A stretch of DNA of 64,000 bases from Nocardia sp. BSTN01 (lineage in GTDB: Bacteria; Actinomycetota; Actinomycetes; Mycobacteriales; Mycobacteriaceae): NCBI RefSeq assembly GCF_015354405.1, contig NZ_JADKYP010000041.1, positions 1 through 64,000 on the forward strand. Reading direction: 5' to 3'. This document shows positions 60,326 through 64,000 of this stretch, in pieces (the stretch's first letter is position 1; each line of letters begins with the position of its first letter). The position numbers and the translations under genes were made by a program. The notes beneath the pieces were generated by a model, which ran no database searches, was not told the origin of the DNA, and saw only the letters and a program-made list of their open reading frames with translations.

Positions 60326-61024
60326 ATGAGGAAAATGATCGCGGCGAGCGCACTGCTGGCCACCACACTGAGTGTCGCGCCGGCGCTCGCCCACGCCGAT
60401 CCGGCCGAGGCCGGGGCGGTGAACTACACCGCCACCACGACTCCGACGTCGACGATCATCCGCACCGACAGCGGTTCGCTGACCGACGAGGCCGGCGTCT
60501 TCAGGCTCAAGGCGGCCGACGGCACCGTGCTCGCGGGCACCGAATTGTCCTTCCGGGTGGACGATTTCGTCTTCCCGATCGCCGCGGACATCTCGGGCCA
60601 CACCGCGACCCTGACACCGCAACTGGACCTCGCGCATGCGACATACCGCCCCGTCGCACTGCCGTACGAGGATCAGGCGCCGTGGAAGACGCCCTACGAT
60701 CGCGAGCAGGCCGCCTGGTCCCGCCTGACCAGCACGATCGGGGCGGGCGCCACGATCGGCACCCTGATCGGCGGGCTCAGCGGCGGCGCGATCGGCTGCC
60801 TGCTCGGCGGCATCGCCGGAGCCACCGTCGCCTCCGCGACGATCGTCGGCCTGTTCGGCCCGTTCGTTCCGGCGGCGGTGGTGGGCTGCGTCGGCGGCAT
60901 CGTGGCGATCGGTGCCCTCGGCACCCTGATCGGTCAGCTGCTGGTGACGGCACCGGTGGCGATTCTGGCCGCGGCGCAATACTTCACGACCATCAACCAG
61001 CCGTTCACCAAACCGGCGGCATAG
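60326..61024 (+). CDS. Secreted protein with glycine-zipper-like hydrophobic region
   Basis: A 232-residue exported protein. The signal peptide is MIAASALLATTLSVAPALAHA (about 4-24, cleavage after AHA). The mature N-half (25-135) is hydrophilic with beta character (FRLKAADGTVLAGTELSFRV). The C-half (about 145-222) is a Gly/Ala-rich hydrophobic stretch (GAGATIGTLIGGLSGGAIGC and similar) resembling a glycine-zipper or membrane-inserting region. A purine-rich AAGGAAAAGG precedes ATG 60326. It follows the amide-synthase gene by 85 bases and may or may not belong to that operon. I do not know a function; similar secreted proteins are frequent in Nocardia-type genomes. Confidence 0.8.
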   Translation: MRKMIAASALLATTLSVAPALAHADPAEAGAVNYTATTTPTSTIIRTDSGSLTDEAGVFRLKAADGTVLAGTELSFRVDDFVFPIAADISGHTATLTPQLDLAHATYRPVALPYEDQAPWKTPYDREQAAWSRLTSTIGAGATIGTLIGGLSGGAIGCLLGGIAGATVASATIVGLFGPFVPAAVVGCVGGIVAIGALGTLIGQLLVTAPVAILAAAQYFTTINQPFTKPAA

Positions 61025-61075
61025 GCGGTGCGGGCGGGCTTCCGGATCGCCGGGGGCCTGCCCGACGGACGGTGT

Positions 61076-62185
61076 CTAGCCCTCCGCGGCGAGTTGTCCG
61101 CAGGCCGCGGCGATCTCCTGCCCGCGGGTATCGCGTACGGTGCACGGCACGCCCTGTGCTTCCACTCGCCGAACGAATTCCCGCTCAACAGGTTTCGGTG
61201 AGGCGTCCCACTTCGAGCCCGGCGTCGGATTCAACGGGATCAGGTTCACGTGGACACGGGCGCCCAGCGCCTTGTGCAGCTTCTGGCCCAGCATGTCGGC
61301 TCGCCAGGGCTGGTCGTTGATATCGCGGATGAGGGCGTATTCGACCGAGACGCGGCGACCGGTCTTGTCGGCGTAATACCGTGCGGCGTCGAGGACTTCG
61401 GCGACCGACCAGCGATTGTTGACCGGCACCAACGTATCTCGCAATTCGTCGTCCGGCGTGTGCAGGGACACGGCCAGCGTCACCGACAGGCCCTCGTCGG
61501 CCAGTTTGCGGATCGCGGGGGCCAGGCCGACGGTCGACACGACCACGTTGCGCTGCGAGATACCCAGGCCGTCCGGTGCGGGAGCGGTGATGCGCCGGAC
61601 CGCCGCCACCACACGCTTGTAGTTGGCGAGCGGCTCACCCATGCCCATGAACACGATGTTCGACAGACGACCGGCACCGCCGGCCACCTCGCCGTCGCGC
61701 AGCGCCGCGGCGGCCGCGCGCACCTGGTCGACGATCTCGGCGGTGGAGAGGTTGCGGTTCAGCCCGCCCTGCCCGGTCGCGCAGAACGGGCAGGCCATAC
61801 CGCAGCCGGCCTGGCTGGAGATACACAGCGTGTTGCGGTCGGGATAGCGCATCAGCACGCTCTCGAGCAGGGTGCCGTCACCGGCGCGCCACAGGGTCTT
61901 GCGGGTGGTGCCCGCATCGCACACCACCTGCCGCACCTCGCTGAGCAGCGGCGGGAACAACGCCTCGGCGATCTTCTCCCGCATCGGCTCGGGCAGATCG
62001 GTCATCTGCCGCGGGTCGGCCTGCAGCCGCCCGTAGTACTGCCGGGCGATCTGATCGGCCCGGAACTTCGGCAGTCCGAGTTCCTCCACCGCCTGCCGCC
62101 GCTGGGCCGAATCGAGGTCGGCGAGATGCCGCGGCGGCATTCCACGGCGCGGAGCATCGAAAACGAGCGGCAGGGAGGTAGTCAT
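61076..62185 (-). CDS. rlmN: 23S rRNA/tRNA adenine-C2 methyltransferase RlmN
   Basis: A 369-residue radical SAM methyltransferase that methylates A2503 of 23S rRNA and A37 of some tRNAs. The cluster motif is CGMACPFC (about 129-136). [28 protein letters not shown] and the C-terminal Cys-containing [13 protein letters not shown] (the Cys that takes the methylene bridge) are all visible; a second mechanistic Cys lies near residue 352. It is part of the conserved core block with cdsA and frr at the right of the window. Confidence 0.96.
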   Translation of the reverse strand: MTTSLPLVFDAPRRGMPPRHLADLDSAQRRQAVEELGLPKFRADQIARQYYGRLQADPRQMTDLPEPMREKIAEALFPPLLSEVRQVVCDAGTTRKTLWRAGDGTLLESVLMRYPDRNTLCISSQAGCGMACPFCATGQGGLNRNLSTAEIVDQVRAAAAALRDGEVAGGAGRLSNIVFMGMGEPLANYKRVVAAVRRITAPAPDGLGISQRNVVVSTVGLAPAIRKLADEGLSVTLAVSLHTPDDELRDTLVPVNNRWSVAEVLDAARYYADKTGRRVSVEYALIRDINDQPWRADMLGQKLHKALGARVHVNLIPLNPTPGSKWDASPKPVEREFVRRVEAQGVPCTVRDTRGQEIAAACGQLAAEG

Positions 62186-62320
62186 AACCCTTCCAGTGTC
62201 GCATTGCCGGTACCGGCCCGCCGCCCGCGGGCAGGGATAACCCGATCACAGTTACGGCGCGGGCGAACGGGTATTCCGGAGATACGCATATCCGCCATAG
62301 CGATCGGGAATGATCGAAAT

Positions 62321-62668
62321 ATGACCAGCGACGCAGTACCGAGCCACGGACCGGATCCGGCCCCGCACACCGATCCCCCGCGCGTCGACAGTCCGCCCTC
62401 GACCGCGCCCGTCCGCCGCAACCGAGCCCTCAAGACCCGCGCGGGCTACACCTGGGTGGCGCTGGTCGCGGCGGCGGTCATCGGGGTGCTGCTGTTGATC
62501 TTCATCCTGCAGAACCTCGATCAGGTGCGGATCCACCTGTTCTTCTGGCAGTTCAACCTGCCGCTCGGCGTCACGCTGCTGCTGTCGGTGATCGCCGGAG
62601 CGCTGGTGATGGCGCTGGCCGGCGGCTGGCGGATCATGCAGTTGCGGCGCGCGGCGAAGCGGCGCTGA
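62321..62668 (+). CDS. LapA-domain small membrane protein
   Basis: A 115-residue protein. The first ~40 residues are Pro/Asp-rich and cytoplasmic; two TM helices follow (YTWVALVAAAVIGVLLLIFIL at about 43-63 and LGVTLLLSVIAGALVMALAGG at about 82-102). The FILQNLDQVRIHLFFWQFNLPLG loop between them is typical of lipopolysaccharide-assembly-protein-A-like (DUF1049) proteins. ATG at 62321. It stands alone on the plus strand between the rlmN and cdsA genes, converging on cdsA. The role in actinobacteria is unclear. Confidence 0.82.
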   Translation: MTSDAVPSHGPDPAPHTDPPRVDSPPSTAPVRRNRALKTRAGYTWVALVAAAVIGVLLLIFILQNLDQVRIHLFFWQFNLPLGVTLLLSVIAGALVMALAGGWRIMQLRRAAKRR

Positions 62669-62672
62669 GTGC

Positions 62673-62700
62673 GAGCAGGGCGGTCAGAGCAGGGCGGTCA
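62673..62700. repeat. 14-bp tandem duplication at the end of cdsA
   Basis: GAGCAGGGCGGTCA occurs twice in a row (62673-62686 and 62687-62700). The cdsA stop codon lies in the first copy (62684-62686). Confidence 0.8.
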
Positions 62701-63619
62701 GGACCAGCCAGGAGACGAACGCCGAGGGCAGCATCGAGTCGAGGCGATCCATGATGCCGCCGTGCCCGGGCAGCAGCGTGCCCATGTCCTTGATACCCAG
62801 CTCGCGCTTGATCTGCGATTCGATCAGATCCCCGCAGGTCGCCACGAGCACGACCGCGACGCCCAGCAGCACGCCGATCATCGAATTGGCCTGCAGCAGC
62901 AGCGTCACCGTGAGCAGTCCCCCGATGATGCAGAACACCAGCGAGCCGGCGAAACCCTCCCACGACTTCTTCGGGCTGATGGCCGGCACCATCGGATGGC
63001 GGCCGAACAGCACGCCGGCCACATAGCCGCCGACATCGGAGCAGACCACCAGGATCATGAAGGTCAGCACGCGGAGATTGCCGTCGTCCTGCTGCAGCAT
63101 CAGCACCGCGAACGAGGCCAGCAGCGGGATCCAGGACACCACGAACACCGTGATCGCGGTGTCGCGCAGGAAGTTTCGCGGCGTGGCCGCCAGGCCGTGG
63201 TCGAACAGTCGCCACACCATGCACACCAGCGCGGTCGCCGCGAAGGCACCCGCCACGCCCTGAGTGCCGTAGGGCCAGGCCAGCCAGATCATCGCCTGTC
63301 CCCCGACGATGAGCGGCACCCGCGGCACCAGGACATCGGCCTCGCGCAGTCGCTTGGCGACCTCCCAGGTGGCGATCGCCATCGCGACCGCGATGACTCC
63401 GATCAGAACCTTCGGAACGAAGAGCAGGATCGCGATCAGCGATACGCCGAGGCCGCCGCCGACCGCCAGCGCGGCCGGTAAATTGCGACCGGCGCGGGAG
63501 GGCTTACCGCTCGGCTGCGCCGAGGGCGTGTCGGGAGCCGGTGTTGCACCGGCCGGGTCGCTCGCCGGCATCGTCTCGCCGGCTGCGGCTTCTTCGGCCA
63601 CGATTGTCCCGTCGCTCAC
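62684..63619 (-). CDS. cdsA: Phosphatidate cytidylyltransferase
   Basis: A 311-residue integral membrane enzyme that makes CDP-diacylglycerol from phosphatidic acid and CTP, the precursor of cardiolipin and phosphatidylinositol (and hence of PI-mannosides). The CDP-DAG synthase signature is ESQIKRELGIKDMGTLLPGHGGIMDRLDS (about 263-291). Some eight TM helices precede it. The N-terminal ~55 residues are a hydrophilic Ala/Pro-rich extension typical of actinobacteria. The C-terminus ends in a 14-bp tandem duplication that contains the stop. frr lies upstream on the same strand after a 55-base gap. Confidence 0.95.
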   Translation of the reverse strand: MSDGTIVAEEAAAGETMPASDPAGATPAPDTPSAQPSGKPSRAGRNLPAALAVGGGLGVSLIAILLFVPKVLIGVIAVAMAIATWEVAKRLREADVLVPRVPLIVGGQAMIWLAWPYGTQGVAGAFAATALVCMVWRLFDHGLAATPRNFLRDTAITVFVVSWIPLLASFAVLMLQQDDGNLRVLTFMILVVCSDVGGYVAGVLFGRHPMVPAISPKKSWEGFAGSLVFCIIGGLLTVTLLLQANSMIGVLLGVAVVLVATCGDLIESQIKRELGIKDMGTLLPGHGGIMDRLDSMLPSAFVSWLVLTALL

Positions 63620-63674
63620 TTATTCGTCCACTCCGTCCCCGGGCCCGTGCCGCATCGTCGCGCCGGGCCGAGTC

Positions 63675-64000
63675 TCACACCTCGAGCAGTTCCGATTCCT
63701 TGTGCTTGACCAGCTCGTCGATCTGGGCAACGTATTTCTGGGTGGTCTTGTCCAGTTCCTTCTCGGCGCGACCGACCTCGTCCTCGCCGGCCTCGCCGTC
63801 CTTCTGGATGCGGTTGAGCTCGTCCATCGACTTGCGCCGCACATTGCGAATGGCGATCTTGGCGTCCTCCCCCTTGGATTTCGCCTGCTTCACCAGTTCT
63901 CGCCGGCGTTCCTCGGTCAACTGCGGGATCACCACGCGGATGATGGTGCCGTCGTTGGTCGGATTCACGCCCAGATCCGAATTGCGGATCGCGGTCTCGA
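63675..64000 (-). CDS. frr: Ribosome recycling factor (5' end outside window)
   Basis: C-terminal ~108 residues of ribosome recycling factor, which splits post-termination ribosomes with EF-G. Visible are [50 protein letters not shown] and the final helix pair ending in [10 protein letters not shown]. The Met at 63968 is internal: the frame stays open through the window edge with family-conserved sequence ([11 protein letters not shown]), so the true start lies to the right. It belongs to the core frr-cdsA-rlmN group. Confidence 0.95.
   Translation of the reverse strand, partial: ETAIRNSDLGVNPTNDGTIIRVVIPQLTEERRRELVKQAKSKGEDAKIAIRNVRRKSMDELNRIQKDGEAGEDEVGRAEKELDKTTQKYVAQIDELVKHKESELLEV

Noticed and set aside
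63675-63968. frr start at the Met codon at 63968
   Set aside because: Conserved frr sequence continues upstream of that Met to the window edge, so it is internal and the gene is partial.
1-64000. tRNA genes, CRISPR arrays, insertion sequences or an integrase marking an island
   Set aside because: None could be recognised. The accessory character is argued from gene order only.

Overview
The window is high-GC actinobacterial DNA, most likely from Nocardia or a close relative in the Mycobacteriales. The evidence is the core gene order at its two edges: ispG, rip1/rseP and dxr on the left, and rlmN, cdsA and frr on the right. This is the mycobacterial/nocardial block frr-cdsA-rlmN-(variable)-dxr-rip1-ispG. 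A DUF2631-type gene, an IdeR-type iron box and GTG/TTG starts fit the same assignment. The identification is an inference from gene content, not a species call. I saw no tRNA, rRNA, CRISPR array or insertion sequence.

Left edge (1-11.9 kb). This part holds a partial housekeeping ispG, endonuclease V, a small three-helix-bundle protein next to an unusual P-type ATPase, rip1, dxr, a DUF2631 protein, a LysR-type ligand domain that lacks a DNA-binding domain, and a PAP2 phosphatase. Next come two overlapping crcB fluoride-channel genes behind a probable fluoride riboswitch that can hide the Shine-Dalgarno sequence. A PucR-type regulator then faces the hopanoid operon.

Hopanoid operon (12.0-23.9 kb). 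The genes hpnC-hpnD-hpnE, a prenyl diphosphate synthase, shc, an HpnG-IspH fusion, hpnH, a second dxs and a second ispG are tightly packed and mostly overlapping. Together they take isoprenoid precursors to squalene, hopene and adenosylhopane. The operon also carries its own copies of three MEP-pathway enzymes (Dxs, IspG, IspH). It is followed by an IdeR-box-preceded EfeU-EfeO fusion and EfeB (iron uptake).

Secondary-metabolite region (27.5-53.9 kb). In order: an MFS pump and a cytochrome P450; a LuxR regulator with a degenerate receiver; a luciferase-like oxidoreductase divergent from a class C beta-lactamase-like hydrolase across a perfect inverted repeat; and a single 2728-residue modular polyketide synthase, KSQ-AT-ACP / KS-AT-KR-ACP-TE. 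The synthase is predicted to make a diketide, 3-hydroxy-2-methylpentanoate. Then follow an ArsR regulator, a second MFS pump (paralogue of the first), a nitroreductase, a second ArsR, a secreted protein, an acyltransferase-3, an SGNH hydrolase, a Tat-exported cyclase-family enzyme and a five-component peptide-type ABC importer. A 20-bp motif (ATTTCGA-N6-TCGAAAT) lies in front of arsR, the second MFS gene and the SGNH gene, suggesting one ArsR regulon.

Aromatic cluster (54.3-61.0 kb). A DAHP synthase, an MIO ammonia-lyase with the tyrosine-type His-Leu selectivity pair, a PaaK-like adenylate-forming ligase and an asparagine-synthetase homologue lacking its N-terminal nucleophilic cysteine form a compact operon. 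It looks like a small pathway that makes, activates and condenses a cinnamate or coumarate. A secreted glycine-zipper-like protein ends it. The right edge (61.0-64.0 kb) returns to core genes rlmN, a LapA-domain protein, cdsA and the partial frr. The roughly 53 kb between dxr and rlmN is therefore largely accessory.
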